Source: Dyella subtropica
GTDB lineage: Bacteria > Pseudomonadota > Gammaproteobacteria > Xanthomonadales > Rhodanobacteraceae
NCBI RefSeq assembly: GCF_026283965.1
Contig: NZ_JAPDPD010000001.1
Span: 62,001-126,000, forward strand
Direction of reading: 5' to 3'
Length of the DNA: 64,000 nt
Below, piece after piece: positions 48,360 through 58,675 of the stretch. Both the position numbers and the translations under genes were made by a program. Under the pieces are notes generated by a model that was not told the origin of the DNA, did no database searches, and saw nothing but the letters and a program-made list of their open reading frames with translations. Positions within the stretch are counted from its first letter, which is position 1. The number at the start of each line of letters is the position of its first letter.

Positions 48360-49249
48360 GCCAGCATCTTCTCCACCGGCAGCACGAACATTTCGCGTGC
48401 GCCGGCTTTCTTGATTTCTTCCAACTGCCGCCAGCTCACTTCACCTGCGCACAGCGCTTGCAGCATCAGCTGATCCGGTTGACCCGCCACCGGCAGCAAG
48501 GTCGGCTGCGGGCCGCCCGGCAGCAGGCGGGTGACCGCGTCCAATGTGTGACGTGAGGTCTGCAGCAGCAGCAGACGCGATTCGCGCACCTGCATCACAC
48601 CATCAAGGCGCTTGAGCAGCAGTTCGATCATGTCGCCGCGCTCGTCGACCGGGAGTGTCTGCGGGCCGGCGAGCACGGCCTCGCTCTCCAGCAACACATC
48701 GGCTTCGCGCAGGTGATTGGCGACTAGCGTGCCGCCGCTCTGCACCAGGTCGCAGATCGCATCGGCGGTGCCGAGTTTCGGGGCAATCTCCACCGAGCCG
48801 GCCAGCGTCACCACGCCGGCATTCACATCATTCAAGCGCAGCCATTCGCGAAGCAGGCCCGGATACGAGGTAGCGATGCGCCGCCCGGCCAGGTGCTGCG
48901 GCTGCTGATAGTCCATCTCCTGCGGCACGGCGATGGAAAGCCGGCAGCGACCGAAACCCAGCGGCCGCCATTCGGCCAGGGGTTCAGCCTCGCGACCATC
49001 GGTAAGCCGGTACTCGCTGAGCACGTTACGCCCGACGATGCCCAGGTCGCACACGCCCTGCGCAATCAGGCTGGGAATGTCGTCATCGCGCACCAGTAGC
49101 AGGTCGACCGGCTCGCCCTCGCCGAAACAGAACAACTTGTCGCGGCTCTGACGGAAGGTCAGGCCGCAGCGGGTGAGCAGGTCCAGCGCGGGCTCGGTCA
49201 GCCGGCCGGACTTCTGCATCGCGATACGCAAACGGTCACGCGTCTTCAT
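48356..49249 (-). CDS. hisG: ATP phosphoribosyltransferase, long form
   Basis: HisG commits ATP and PRPP to histidine synthesis. The 297-residue length marks the long form with a C-terminal ACT-like regulatory domain, which in the family binds histidine for feedback inhibition. The N-terminal part reads [25 protein letters not shown]; the PRPP loop is in [32 protein letters not shown]. The regulatory tail contains [52 protein letters not shown]. It starts four bases inside the TrpR-like gene. Confidence 0.96.
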   Translation of the reverse strand: MKTRDRLRIAMQKSGRLTEPALDLLTRCGLTFRQSRDKLFCFGEGEPVDLLLVRDDDIPSLIAQGVCDLGIVGRNVLSEYRLTDGREAEPLAEWRPLGFGRCRLSIAVPQEMDYQQPQHLAGRRIATSYPGLLREWLRLNDVNAGVVTLAGSVEIAPKLGTADAICDLVQSGGTLVANHLREADVLLESEAVLAGPQTLPVDERGDMIELLLKRLDGVMQVRESRLLLLQTSRHTLDAVTRLLPGGPQPTLLPVAGQPDQLMLQALCAGEVSWRQLEEIKKAGAREMFVLPVEKMLA

Positions 49250-49581
49250 GACTTCGCCTTCTTGGCTGCGGCACGGCGGCGCGCGGTGCGTGCCACCGCC
49301 GCCTGATAACCGCCATTACCCTGATTGAGGAACCGCGCCACGCGCCCGATGGTGGTGATGCTCACCGCGGTGTGCTCGTGGATCTCGCGGTACGGCACGC
49401 TGTCGAGCAGATACGGCACCACCCGCCAGCGGTCGACCAGCACTTCAAGCTCTGCTGGCGTACACAGGTCGCGCAGAAACGCGCTCATTTCGTCCGTGCT
49501 CTTCAACGAGAGCAAGGCCTCGCAAAGACTGAGCTCAGCGGACTCGGACGGGGTTTCGGGATCGAGCGATCGTCGCTTCAT
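49246..49581 (-). CDS. TrpR/YerC/YecD-family repressor, likely histidine-operon regulator (HisR-like)
   Basis: A 111-residue TrpR-superfamily protein and first gene of the his operon. The helical core has LCTPAELEVLVDRWRVVPYLLDSVPYREIHEHTAVSITTIGRVARFLNQGNGGYQAA: a helix-turn-helix with the SITTIGRV recognition helix at residues ~73-80. The lysine/arginine-rich tail is unusual and may add DNA affinity. Family members are ligand-responsive repressors; placement at the head of the operon, overlapping hisG by four bases, points to autogenous control by histidine. I recall comparative-genomics proposals of a TrpR-type HisR in Xanthomonadales. No ribosome-binding site is visible, because the operator-like palindrome occupies that position. 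Confidence 0.85.
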   Translation of the reverse strand: MKRRSLDPETPSESAELSLCEALLSLKSTDEMSAFLRDLCTPAELEVLVDRWRVVPYLLDSVPYREIHEHTAVSITTIGRVARFLNQGNGGYQAAVARTARRRAAAKKAKS

Positions 49582-49584
49582 AAT

Positions 49585-49641
49585 GTACTAATGCGTTAAT
49601 ACAGTGGATCGCATCATACGCAGGCCCGGCGGCCTCGGCAA
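49585..49641 (-). promoter_or_regulatory. Promoter and operator-like palindrome of the histidine operon
   Basis: On the minus strand TTGCCG (49636-49641), exactly 17 bases and TATGAT (49613-49618) make a good sigma-70 promoter. Just downstream lies GTATTAACGCATTAGTAC (49585-49602), an imperfect palindrome whose ends GTA...TAC and TTAA/CTAG-like halves resemble the E. coli TrpR operator. It ends four bases before the ATG of the TrpR-like gene, so it would cover the start of transcription and the 5' UTR. Binding is inferred. Confidence 0.65.
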
Positions 49642-49735
49642 GACCTGCAAGCCCCGCATCGCCAAGCACCCTCATAGCTGCCCTGCCTCCAACCTCCCTA
49701 TACTCCGGCAGCCCCGGAAACCCTCGTGAATCCCC

Positions 49736-50359
49736 ATGCTTAGCCCGCACCCGTTCTCGCAAGTCAGGCCCGCAGCCCGCCTCATGATCCTTGCCGTGAC
49801 GGCATTTGCCGTGGTCTGCACCGCGGCACAGTTCTGGCGCACCGATCTGGACCCGGTGGCGGTACCGCTGAGCGCCTACCTGACCGGCCCCGGCGGACTG
49901 TATGTGCGCGCCGTCTACGACCTGATCGCTATCGCCCTGCTCGGCTTCGCCTGGGGCAGCTACCGGGTAACGACCGCCCCGCTACGCAGCGGGCTCGCTT
50001 CAGCACTGTTCGCCGGTGCAGGCCTGGCACTGCCCGTGGTAGCTACGACCGAGCTATTTGCCGGCGGCCCGCACGAAAACCTGGCCAGGCTGACTCACGG
50101 GCTGGCGGCACAGGCGACGTTTCTCTGGCTGAGCTTCGGCATGCTGCTGCTTGCCAACCGCTGGCGCCGCGACCCTCACATGGCGCGAGGTCATCTTCCG
50201 GGCCTGGCATTGGCCTGGTTGGCCACGGCCGTCCTGTGGCTACAGGTGTTTGCCCCAGGGCTTCCGCATGGACTCATGCAGAAACTGACGATTGCGTTGA
50301 TCGTGCTTTGGTTAGGTTGGGCATCGCGCCACATGATGCGCGCTACCCACTCGCGCTGA
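49736..50359 (+). CDS. DUF998-family membrane protein
   Basis: A 207-residue protein with about six membrane segments: LMILAVTAFAVVCTAAQFW, YVRAVYDLIAIALLGFAWG, GLASALFAGAGLALPVVATTELFAG, TFLWLSFGMLLLAN, LALAWLATAVLWLQVF and LTIALIVLWLGWASR. The first loop (DPVAVPLSAYLTGPGGLYVRAVYD) and HGLAAQ match DUF998 proteins, whose biochemical function is unknown. It is divergent from the his operon with about 155 bases between the starts, so the promoters are close. The stop codon touches the left end of repeat A3. Confidence 0.8.
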   Translation: MLSPHPFSQVRPAARLMILAVTAFAVVCTAAQFWRTDLDPVAVPLSAYLTGPGGLYVRAVYDLIAIALLGFAWGSYRVTTAPLRSGLASALFAGAGLALPVVATTELFAGGPHENLARLTHGLAAQATFLWLSFGMLLLANRWRRDPHMARGHLPGLALAWLATAVLWLQVFAPGLPHGLMQKLTIALIVLWLGWASRHMMRATHSR

Positions 50360-50726
50360 GAGCCTGTTCAAAATCTCTGGTTCTGTATGGAACGGCTCGC
50401 CTCTGCGCGCGGGGGTATACGTTTGGTTTCTTGCATTGATGTTGGGTTACCGCGACCTGGCCGCTTATACAGCGGGCATTCCGGACGCCTGACACTGGAA
50501 AAGGCGCAGCTACAGAGCCCACGGCCTGCTCTTAGGCCATTTCTCTTGGGTTACTTTCTCTTTGGGCCAGCAAAGAGAAAGTGACCCGACTCGCGGCAGC
50601 GAGGCGGAACGCCCGCTGCGTAAGCGGCCAGGTCGCGAAGGCGCATCGATTGTCGCGAACACTAAAGACACCCCCACAGCGCAGCCCGCCCCCCTATGTT
50701 CCAGCGTAGAGATTTTGAACAGGCTC
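50360..50726. repeat. Family A palindromic element (copy A3, internally deleted)
   Basis: It starts GAGCCTGTTCAAAATCTCTG directly after a TGA and ends in the inverse GAGATTTTGAACAGGCTC. The left half runs to CATTCCGGACGCCTG and then jumps straight to the sequence that follows the centre in A1, so the left copy of the core hairpin is missing. The remaining core is at 50551-50584. The right half is also partly replaced between about 50640 and 50705. Confidence 0.8.
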
Positions 50727-50769
50727 TAAGAATCAATCCAGCTCAAACCTGCTCCGGTTATCTGCCCGC

Positions 50770-51582
50770 TCACCGCAAATAAATAGTCGGCCCCAGGACG
50801 GCTGCAAACGCCAGAGTCACCAGCAGCCCGACCACAACGAGGGCGCTATGGCGACCAATGAAAAAATCCCGCGCCGGCAGATCGCAGCGCCGGGAATACG
50901 CGACGTTGAACAAGCCAGCCAGCCCGCCGAACGACGAAGCCATCGCCGAAGACAAAGTGATCACGATGCCGTGCGGATTGAACAGGCTGACCACGAACGC
51001 ACCCACGCCACCGACCACATAAACCGTCATCGCGATTTGCCTTTTGACGCGGCGGGCCTGATCCCCCCCACCCAGCATCGCGATCAGCATGCGGATACTC
51101 AGGCGAACCACCCGGATGTAGGCGTACAAGCCGACCGCGAACAACCCAGCTCTCCATAACCACGGCCAGGGCAGCGGACCGATGCCGCCGCCCACGTCCG
51201 GCCCCCAGTCGCCGAGATTGGTGAGGCCCGAGAACATCCAGTAACCGGCCGCGACCATGGCTTTCACGGCAAACACGATCCAGAGCATCAATCGCGGCAG
51301 CGGCCGCTCCACCCTGCGCCACGCGAGATACGCCAGCACCGCCAGCAGGACATCCATGCCGGTACCTGCCATCGCGACGATGCGGGTAGTCCACCCGCTC
51401 GTAGAGGGGCACTCGATGTAATAGGCGCCGAGCTCGCTGGGCCGATGACCGGAGGCGATACAGGTGAGCGCATGCCCAAGCAGCTCATGCACCATCGTGA
51501 GCAAAGGCAACAGCAACAACACCAGCCCCACCAAGGTCCATGAGTCAACCCATGGACGCACACGCGTTTCGCTGCCTGCCAT
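50770..51582 (-). CDS. Polytopic membrane protein with HExxH motif (M50-like)
   Basis: A 270-residue hydrophobic protein with a GAGGGGAG ribosome site. The first membrane segment LVGLVLLLLPLLTMVHELLGHALTCIASGHRP carries HELLGH at residues ~32-37, the zinc motif arrangement of intramembrane M50/site-2-type proteases. A second M50 motif (NxxPxPxLDG) is absent; DWGPDVGGGIGPLPWPW near residue 125 might provide a third ligand. About six further segments follow. It may therefore be a protease-like protein of unknown activity rather than a true S2P. No partner gene is evident. Confidence 0.6.
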   Translation of the reverse strand: MAGSETRVRPWVDSWTLVGLVLLLLPLLTMVHELLGHALTCIASGHRPSELGAYYIECPSTSGWTTRIVAMAGTGMDVLLAVLAYLAWRRVERPLPRLMLWIVFAVKAMVAAGYWMFSGLTNLGDWGPDVGGGIGPLPWPWLWRAGLFAVGLYAYIRVVRLSIRMLIAMLGGGDQARRVKRQIAMTVYVVGGVGAFVVSLFNPHGIVITLSSAMASSFGGLAGLFNVAYSRRCDLPARDFFIGRHSALVVVGLLVTLAFAAVLGPTIYLR

Positions 51583-51721
51583 CACTCACTCCCCTCGAGC
51601 GTCGTTGCAAGCGTAGCTGAATAGCCCTGGGCAGGAGCGACCACCTTGAAAGGGATGCCCTTAAAAACCAGCCGATCTGCCAACAGGAACTGCTGGGCGC
51701 CATTGCTGCGCCCGAGCGAGA

Positions 51722-53626
51722 TCAACCGATGGCGCGCTGCCCCACCAATTCACACACCGTGCGCACATCGCCATCCATCGCACGGTCGCGCGACATGAAG
51801 CCGATATGCCGGCGGATCAATTCATGCGCCTTGCGCACCGGCGCGCCGGCGTGGAAATCGCCCACGTTGGCCAGCGCCGCGGTGAGCTGGCGCACCTCGT
51901 CGGCGAATTGCGGGTAATGCGGGTGATCTTCGCGCGGCGCGTTCGCCACCTTGCCGGCCAAAGCCTCCCAGTCGCCGCGCGCAGCAAGTCGGCGGGCGGC
52001 ATTGAGCATGGCCTGGCGGAAATCCAGCGCTTGCGCAGCGGTGTAGAGCTCCAGGGCAACAACGTGACTGAGGTCGTCCATCATCTCCAGCACGTGACGG
52101 GCTTCGTTCGCGCCCATCGAGACATGGTCTTCCGCGTTCGCACTGGTCGGCACCGAATACACGCTGGCTGGATGCGCGCGCGTGGCAAGATCGTTGACCA
52201 GCGCCGCGGCGGTGTACTGCACGATCATGAAGCCAGAATCGGTTCCGTCTTCATTACCGGTGAGGAAGGCCGGCAGGCCGTCGTTGGTCGCCGGATCCAC
52301 CAGTTTGTTGAGGCGGCGCTCGGAAATCGAGGCCAACACGGGAATGGCGGCTTTCACGTAACTCATCGCCAGCGCCAGCGGCATGCCGTGGAAGTGGCCA
52401 GCCGAAATCACCTGCTCCTCGATGAACTGCGCGCCTTCCGCATCCGGGAAGATCAGCGGGTTATCGGTGACGGCATTCAATTCGATGTCGATCACGCGGC
52501 AGGCCTGGGCCCACGCATCGCGCACCGCGCCATGCACCTGCGGCATGCAGCGCAGGCAATAAGCATCCTGCGGCTGGTGCTTCTTGCCGCCCTTGAACGG
52601 CAGGAAGCGGCTGTAGAAAGCCTCACGGCCATGGCGCTGATTCGCCGGCACCCAGTCCCAACCGATATCGAAGCTGAGCGCCTGATCCTCGGGTTCCACC
52701 CAGGCCTCGGCACTCCACTGCTTGAAGCGCGGCACGAGGTGATAAGGAATGTCGACCAAGGTGCTTTCGGCGAGCAACTCGCGCACATGGGCAGCCACAT
52801 CGACCTGGCCCGGATGCGGGCGCAGCGCATGCACCTCCGGCCGCAACGCGCCGCTGCGGCCGGCAAACGCATCGAGCGTCATCGCTGCGGCCAGGTCGGC
52901 GGTGTCCAGCAGGTATTCCAGCGTATCCAGTGCCAGCGCTGCCGTGGCCAGCATCTGCGCGGTACCGTTGTTCAGCGCCAGGCCTTCCTTGAACGACAGG
53001 CGGATCGGCGTTAGGCCGGCGCGCTTCAGCGCCTCGGCACCCGGCATGCGCTCGCCTTCGTAGAACGCCTCGCCGCCGCCCAGCAGCACGATCGCCAGAT
53101 GCGATAGCGGTGCAAGGTCACCGCTGGCACCCACCGAGCCCTTCTCAGGCACCACCGGCACCACGCCGCTGTTGAGCATCGCGGTCAGCGCCCGCAGCGT
53201 TTCCACGCGGATACCGGAATGGCCACGCATCAGCGTGTTGATGCGAATCACCAGCATGGCGCGCACCACTTCCGCCGAAAACGGCTTACCGACGCAGACA
53301 GCATGGGTGGTGATCAGGTTGTGCTGTAGCTCATCCAGCAAGGTACCTTCCGGCTTGTCCGCGCCGTGCCTGCCCAGCGCAGCCCCCGGCAGCTCGTCGC
53401 GCAGACGATGCGCGCCCAACAGCTTGTCGGCATTGCTGCCGAAACCGGTGGTGACGCCGTAGGTCGGTTCGCCGCAACTGACCTTCTCCGCCAGGAAATC
53501 CGCCGCGCGCTGCACCCGATGGAGCTGCGACGAGTCCAACTCCACGCTAAGGCCTTGGCGCGCTACGGCGACCAGTTGTTCGCGGGTAAGGCTGTTGCCG
53601 TCGAGGAGGATGGTCTTTGCGGTCAT
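51722..53626 (-). CDS. MIO-type aromatic amino acid ammonia-lyase (HAL/PAL family), oversized
   Basis: The enzyme removes ammonia from an aromatic amino acid, probably histidine. It has the MIO-forming triad A167-S168-G169 in GSVGASGDLAPLSH, the catalytic tyrosine in PTYGVTTGFG (Y56), and QDAYCLRCMPQVHGAV, VTDNPLIF and GHFHGMPLALAMSY. At the substrate-selectivity position it has T107-H108 (NLITTHA), like Ser-His of histidine lyases rather than the Phe/His-Leu of PAL/TAL. At 634 residues it exceeds HutH (about 510), with extra segments near residues 72-97 and 292-350 (rich in W and F). No other hut genes are near, so urocanate may not be degraded by a linked pathway. It lies between his genes and hisS. 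Confidence 0.85.
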   Translation of the reverse strand: MTAKTILLDGNSLTREQLVAVARQGLSVELDSSQLHRVQRAADFLAEKVSCGEPTYGVTTGFGSNADKLLGAHRLRDELPGAALGRHGADKPEGTLLDELQHNLITTHAVCVGKPFSAEVVRAMLVIRINTLMRGHSGIRVETLRALTAMLNSGVVPVVPEKGSVGASGDLAPLSHLAIVLLGGGEAFYEGERMPGAEALKRAGLTPIRLSFKEGLALNNGTAQMLATAALALDTLEYLLDTADLAAAMTLDAFAGRSGALRPEVHALRPHPGQVDVAAHVRELLAESTLVDIPYHLVPRFKQWSAEAWVEPEDQALSFDIGWDWVPANQRHGREAFYSRFLPFKGGKKHQPQDAYCLRCMPQVHGAVRDAWAQACRVIDIELNAVTDNPLIFPDAEGAQFIEEQVISAGHFHGMPLALAMSYVKAAIPVLASISERRLNKLVDPATNDGLPAFLTGNEDGTDSGFMIVQYTAAALVNDLATRAHPASVYSVPTSANAEDHVSMGANEARHVLEMMDDLSHVVALELYTAAQALDFRQAMLNAARRLAARGDWEALAGKVANAPREDHPHYPQFADEVRQLTAALANVGDFHAGAPVRKAHELIRRHIGFMSRDRAMDGDVRTVCELVGQRAIG

Positions 53627-53725
53627 GCGCGTCTCGCTGGAGAAGTGAGTAAAGAGAAGTGAGAAACGAGAGAAGAGGAGTGAGCGGCCATGTCGCCTTT
53701 ACCCTTCAGCACTCACTCTTGCATG

Positions 53726-55099
53726 TCAGGCGTTGATCTCGGCCTGCGCCAGTTCGACGCGTAGCGTCTTGATCAGATCGGCGCGGGCCACTTCGAACTG
53801 GTCTTCGCGGCGCAGGTCTTTCACCGTGACCACGCCCTTGGCGATTTCGTCTTCGCCCAGCACGACCACGAAGCGGATGCCTGCACGGTCGGCGTATTTG
53901 AACTGCTTGCCGAGCTTGCCGCCCTCCAGTACCACCTCGGTGGCGATACCCGCGCCACGAAGCTCGCCAGCCAGCGCGAGATAGGCCGGCAAGTGGGCTT
54001 CGTCCATCTGGGTCACCAGCACATCCACCGTGCTGTGCGCGGTAGCGATCAGACCCGCGTCGCGCAGCTGCCAGTAAAGGCGGGTCAGGCCGATGGAGAT
54101 GCCCACGCCCGGCAATTTCGACTTGGTGTACTGGCCGGCGAGATTTTCGTAGCGGCCACCGGAGCAGATCGAACCGATCTGCGGGTAGTCGTTGAGCGTG
54201 GTTTCGTAGACGGTGCCGGTGTAGTAGTCCAGGCCGCGCGCGATCGACAGATTCAGCACGAAATGCGATTCCGGCACGCCGAAGTCGCGGATCATGCCCA
54301 GCACTTCCTTCAACTCGGCGCGGCCCTGCTCCATCGACTCGGGGCCGGCGCCAAGCGCGTCGAGCTTGTCGAAGGCATCCTGCAGCGAGGTAGAACGCAC
54401 CTGGACGAAATCCAGGATCTTCTGCGCCACGTCAGCGCTGAGACCGAAGGCCTCACCCGTCAGCGTCTCGCGCACGTAATCGGCGCCGCGCTTGTCCAGC
54501 TTGTCCACTTCGCGCAACACCAGCGTCTGCTGCTCAGGGTCGGCCACGCCCAGGCTTTCGAAATAACCGCGCATCAACTTGCGGTTGTTGAGCTGGATGG
54601 TGAACGCGCCGATGTTCAGCTCGCGGAACACGCTGTAGATCACCGCCGGCAGCTCGGCGTCGTAACGCACCGACAAGCTGTCCTTGCCGATCACGTCGAT
54701 GTCGCACTGATAGAACTCGCGGAAGCGCCCGCGCTGGGCGCGCTCACCGCGGTACACGCGCTGCATCTGGTAACGGCGGAACGGGAACGACAGGTCGCGC
54801 TCATGCTCGGCCACGTAGCGAGCCAGCGGCACAGTGAGATCGAAGCGCAGGGCGAGATCGGGCTTCTCGCCCTGCTCCATCGCACCGGTGGACTGCACGA
54901 AATACACCTGGCGCTCGGTCTCGCCGCCGGTCTTGGTCAGCAGCACGTCCGAAAACTCGATCACCGGCGTCTCCACCGGCAGGAAGCCAAAGCGCTCGTA
55001 GTTGCGGCGGATCACGTCGAGCATGCGCTGTAAAGCGATCTGGTCGAGCGGCAGCAGCTCGAGTACACCGGGCATGGTGCGGGCCGGGGTAAGCGCCAT
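53726..55099 (-). CDS. hisS: Histidyl-tRNA synthetase
   Basis: HisRS charges tRNA-His. Started at [20 protein letters not shown] (AGAGGA upstream) it has 457 residues, usual for the class. Class II motif 2 is [32 protein letters not shown] near residue 120. The HisA-type motifs are [16 protein letters not shown] near residue 280 and [33 protein letters not shown] as motif 3. The anticodon-binding domain follows ([23 protein letters not shown]). The long in-frame extension upstream crosses the tRNA gene and is not coding. Confidence 0.97.
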   Translation of the reverse strand: MALTPARTMPGVLELLPLDQIALQRMLDVIRRNYERFGFLPVETPVIEFSDVLLTKTGGETERQVYFVQSTGAMEQGEKPDLALRFDLTVPLARYVAEHERDLSFPFRRYQMQRVYRGERAQRGRFREFYQCDIDVIGKDSLSVRYDAELPAVIYSVFRELNIGAFTIQLNNRKLMRGYFESLGVADPEQQTLVLREVDKLDKRGADYVRETLTGEAFGLSADVAQKILDFVQVRSTSLQDAFDKLDALGAGPESMEQGRAELKEVLGMIRDFGVPESHFVLNLSIARGLDYYTGTVYETTLNDYPQIGSICSGGRYENLAGQYTKSKLPGVGISIGLTRLYWQLRDAGLIATAHSTVDVLVTQMDEAHLPAYLALAGELRGAGIATEVVLEGGKLGKQFKYADRAGIRFVVVLGEDEIAKGVVTVKDLRREDQFEVARADLIKTLRVELAQAEINA

Positions 55100-55222
55100 G
55101 AAATCCTCTGCTTTGAAGGGGGAGTTGGCTTGCACGACAAGCGTGCGGCGACAGCCGCATAGGTTAGCAGAAGGCCACCCCGCCCTCCGGCACAAAAGCT
55201 GCCGCAAAAGTCCCCCGACCTG

Positions 55223-55251
55223 TTGCCAAGGTCGAAAAGGACCATTAAGAT
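55223..55251 (+). promoter_or_regulatory. Sigma-70 promoter of tRNA-Pro
   Basis: TTGCCA (55223-55228), a 17-base spacer and TAAGAT (55246-55251) place transcription start a few bases before the mature 5' end of the tRNA at 55264. Spacing and position fit a stable-RNA promoter. Confidence 0.75.
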
Positions 55252-55263
55252 ACGCGGCTCCCA

Positions 55264-55340
55264 CGGGGTGTAGCTCAGCCTGGTAGAGCGCTACGTTCGG
55301 GACGTAGAAGTCGCAGGTTCGAATCCTGTCACCCCGACCA
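55264..55340 (+). tRNA. tRNA-Pro (anticodon CGG)
   Basis: The 77-nt cloverleaf has a 7-bp acceptor stem (CGGGGTG with CACCCCG), D-arm GTAGCTCAGCCTGGTAGAGC, anticodon stem CTACG/CGTAG with loop TTCGGGA, T-arm with GGTTCGAATCC, discriminator A and an encoded CCA. Anticodon CGG reads proline codon CCG, frequent in high-GC genomes. Confidence 0.97.
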
Positions 55341-55350
55341 AAATTCGATG

Positions 55351-55378
55351 AAAAAGCCGGCCTAGTGCCGGCTTTTTT
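55351..55378 (+). terminator. Terminator of tRNA-Pro
   Basis: GCCGGC and GCCGGC pair around CTAGT, extended by an A-run on the left and six T on the right, 11 bases after the tRNA. Confidence 0.9.
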
Positions 55379-55465
55379 ATTGCCCGCTGCACAAGGCCAC
55401 CGGCCGAGTACAACACCGCGTGCCTGCCGCATAATCCACCGAACTCTCGGCGCAAGGAATGCACT

Positions 55466-56251
55466 ATGCGTGGTCGGATCTGCATGCGGGCTCTTCTCTT
55501 TCTGCTTCTCCTCAGCCCCTTGCTGGCGGCGTGCTCGCACAAGGCCGAGGTGGCTCCGTCCGCGACCATCGCCGGCGAGCAGGCCAAGGCCGGCGCACAA
55601 CTGGCCTACGAGCACCGGCTCACGCTATTGCTGCCGCCAGAGACCATCGCCCCGCGCTTGGCCGCCACGCGCAACGCCTGCGAAGCGGCACGCTTCGGCG
55701 AGTGCAACGTCCTGCGCATCGAGCAATCACCCCGCCAGGCTTCCATCACCTTACGCATCGTGCCAACTGGCGTGGAACCGCTGGTTTCATTGGCGGCGCA
55801 AGGCGGCGACGTTGGCGAGCGGCAGACCTCCGCCGAGGATCTCGCTGGCGCCGTCGCTGACAACCACCGACAACAAGAGCGGCTCAAAGCCCAGCAGAAG
55901 CGGCTGGACGAACTGGCGGCGCGACGGGACATCACGGTCAGCGATCTGATCGCGTTGAGCCGCGAGCAGGCCAATGTCGAGAACGAACTGCAGGAACTGG
56001 AACAGACAGCCGCCGGCCAACAGCACCGCGTCGCGACCAACCTGGTGACGCTGACCTTGCGGCCGACCGGCGCGGGAACACGCGGCGCCCGTCTAAGCGC
56101 ATCCTTCAGCGGCATATTCGATCAATTCGTCGAAGGCACCGCTAGCGCATTCGAAACACTCAGCTATGGACTGCCATTCATCATCCTGGCATTCCCGCTG
56201 CTCATGATCTGGCTCTGGCTGTGGCGGCGGTTCATGCGGCGCCGCCAGTGA
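55466..56251 (+). CDS. DUF4349-family lipoprotein with C-terminal membrane segment
   Basis: A 261-residue protein with a lipoprotein signal [20 protein letters not shown] and lipobox LAAC (Cys ~23). The DUF4349 core follows: a domain around [53 protein letters not shown], then a coiled coil ([48 protein letters not shown], residues ~133-180). A membrane segment near residues 233-252 ([18 protein letters not shown]) ends in an arginine-rich tail. Such proteins are envelope-associated and of unknown function. AAGGA lies upstream of the start; a second ATG six codons later is possible. Confidence 0.8.
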   Translation: MRGRICMRALLFLLLLSPLLAACSHKAEVAPSATIAGEQAKAGAQLAYEHRLTLLLPPETIAPRLAATRNACEAARFGECNVLRIEQSPRQASITLRIVPTGVEPLVSLAAQGGDVGERQTSAEDLAGAVADNHRQQERLKAQQKRLDELAARRDITVSDLIALSREQANVENELQELEQTAAGQQHRVATNLVTLTLRPTGAGTRGARLSASFSGIFDQFVEGTASAFETLSYGLPFIILAFPLLMIWLWLWRRFMRRRQ

Positions 56252-56269
56252 GGCAGCACTGGATGAAAA

Positions 56270-57079
56270 CTATCCAGTCAACGCCAGCGACGTGAGCCGA
56301 TCCAGCTCCTCCTCGTCGAAGCCTGCCTCCAACCGCGCAGGCCGATTGAACGGGCCACGCAGGGTGCGGCCCATGTAGTCGCGCAGCAGATCGAGGAAGG
56401 TGTCGCGAGGATCGACGCCGTCGCGTTCGCAGCAATGGCGGTACCAGCGTGTTCCCGCGGCGACGTGGGCCACTTCCTCGCGCAGGATGACTTCGAGAAT
56501 CTCGATCGTGCGATCGTCGCCGACGCTGCGCAGGCGCTCGATCATGCCTGGAGTGACATCGAGGCCGCGCGCTTCCAATACGCGTGGCACCAGGGCCATG
56601 CGTGCGGTGTCGTGATGAGCGGTTTTCTCGGCCATTTCCCACAAGCCGTTGTGGGCGTCGAAATCGCCATAGGCATGACCCAGCTCGGCCAGCCGTTCGG
56701 ACAGCATGGCGAAGTGGCGTGCTTCGTCGTTGGCGCAACTCGCCCAGTCGCGGTAGTAGGCATCGGGCTTGCCGCGGAAGCGGTACACCGCGTCCCAGGC
56801 CAGGTTGATGGCGTTGAATTCGATATGCGCAACCGCGTGCACCAGTGCCACGCGGCCTTCTGGCGTGCCGAGGCCGCGCTGCGGCACTTGTCGTGACGGC
56901 ACTAGCAATGGCCGTTCGGGACGGCCTGGTGCACCGATGGGCTCGGGCGGTGGCGATGACGGATCGGCGCGCAGCTCACCCGCCTGCAAGGCTTGCCATG
57001 CCGCATGCGTCAGGCGCAGTTTTTCGGCCGGATCAGTGGCGTCGAGACAGTGCTTGGCGGCGAGATGGAGGTCGATCAT
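56270..57079 (-). CDS. DUF455-family ferritin-like protein
   Basis: A 269-residue helical protein with the diiron-like pattern of the ferritin superfamily: HAVAHIEFNAINLAWDAVYRF (residues ~82-102), CANDEARHFAMLSERLAELGH (~114-134) and ILEVILREEVAHVAAGTRWYRHC (~195-217). Glu and His pairs in these segments are candidate iron ligands. DUF455 proteins are related in fold to MiaE-type hydroxylases, but no activity is established. It is convergent with the DUF4349 gene (18 bases between stops) and follows purF's upstream partners only at a distance. Confidence 0.85.
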   Translation of the reverse strand: MIDLHLAAKHCLDATDPAEKLRLTHAAWQALQAGELRADPSSPPPEPIGAPGRPERPLLVPSRQVPQRGLGTPEGRVALVHAVAHIEFNAINLAWDAVYRFRGKPDAYYRDWASCANDEARHFAMLSERLAELGHAYGDFDAHNGLWEMAEKTAHHDTARMALVPRVLEARGLDVTPGMIERLRSVGDDRTIEILEVILREEVAHVAAGTRWYRHCCERDGVDPRDTFLDLLRDYMGRTLRGPFNRPARLEAGFDEEELDRLTSLALTG

Positions 57080-57124
57080 TCGAAGGCCAGATGAGCGGGG
57101 CTTGTAGGCTTTCTTTGATAGCTT

Positions 57125-57178
57125 ATCGCGAGCACCCGCCCCTCACCCCAACCCTCTCCCCGGAGGGGAGAGGGAGCT
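57125..57178. repeat. CT-rich D repeat (isolated copy)
   Basis: ATCGCGAGCACCCGCCCCTC followed by ACCCCAACCCTCTCCCC and the inverse GGGGAGAGGG is the same unit found with family B at 12791, 37803 and 62432. Here it stands alone, seven bases beyond the purF stop codon, and may form its terminator hairpin. Confidence 0.75.
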
Positions 57179-57184
57179 GGAGTT

Positions 57185-58660
<1,476 letters not shown>

Positions 58661-58675
58661 GGTTGTTGCCTGTAG

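Noticed and set aside
49582-49680. His leader peptide or attenuator
   Set aside because: The predicted 5' UTR is about 28 bases and contains no run of His codons or terminator/antiterminator pair.
53627-53725. GA-rich stretch (AGAAGTGAG repeats) upstream of the ammonia-lyase gene as a regulatory repeat
   Set aside because: It is short and irregular and may simply be low-complexity sequence; nothing supports a specific function.
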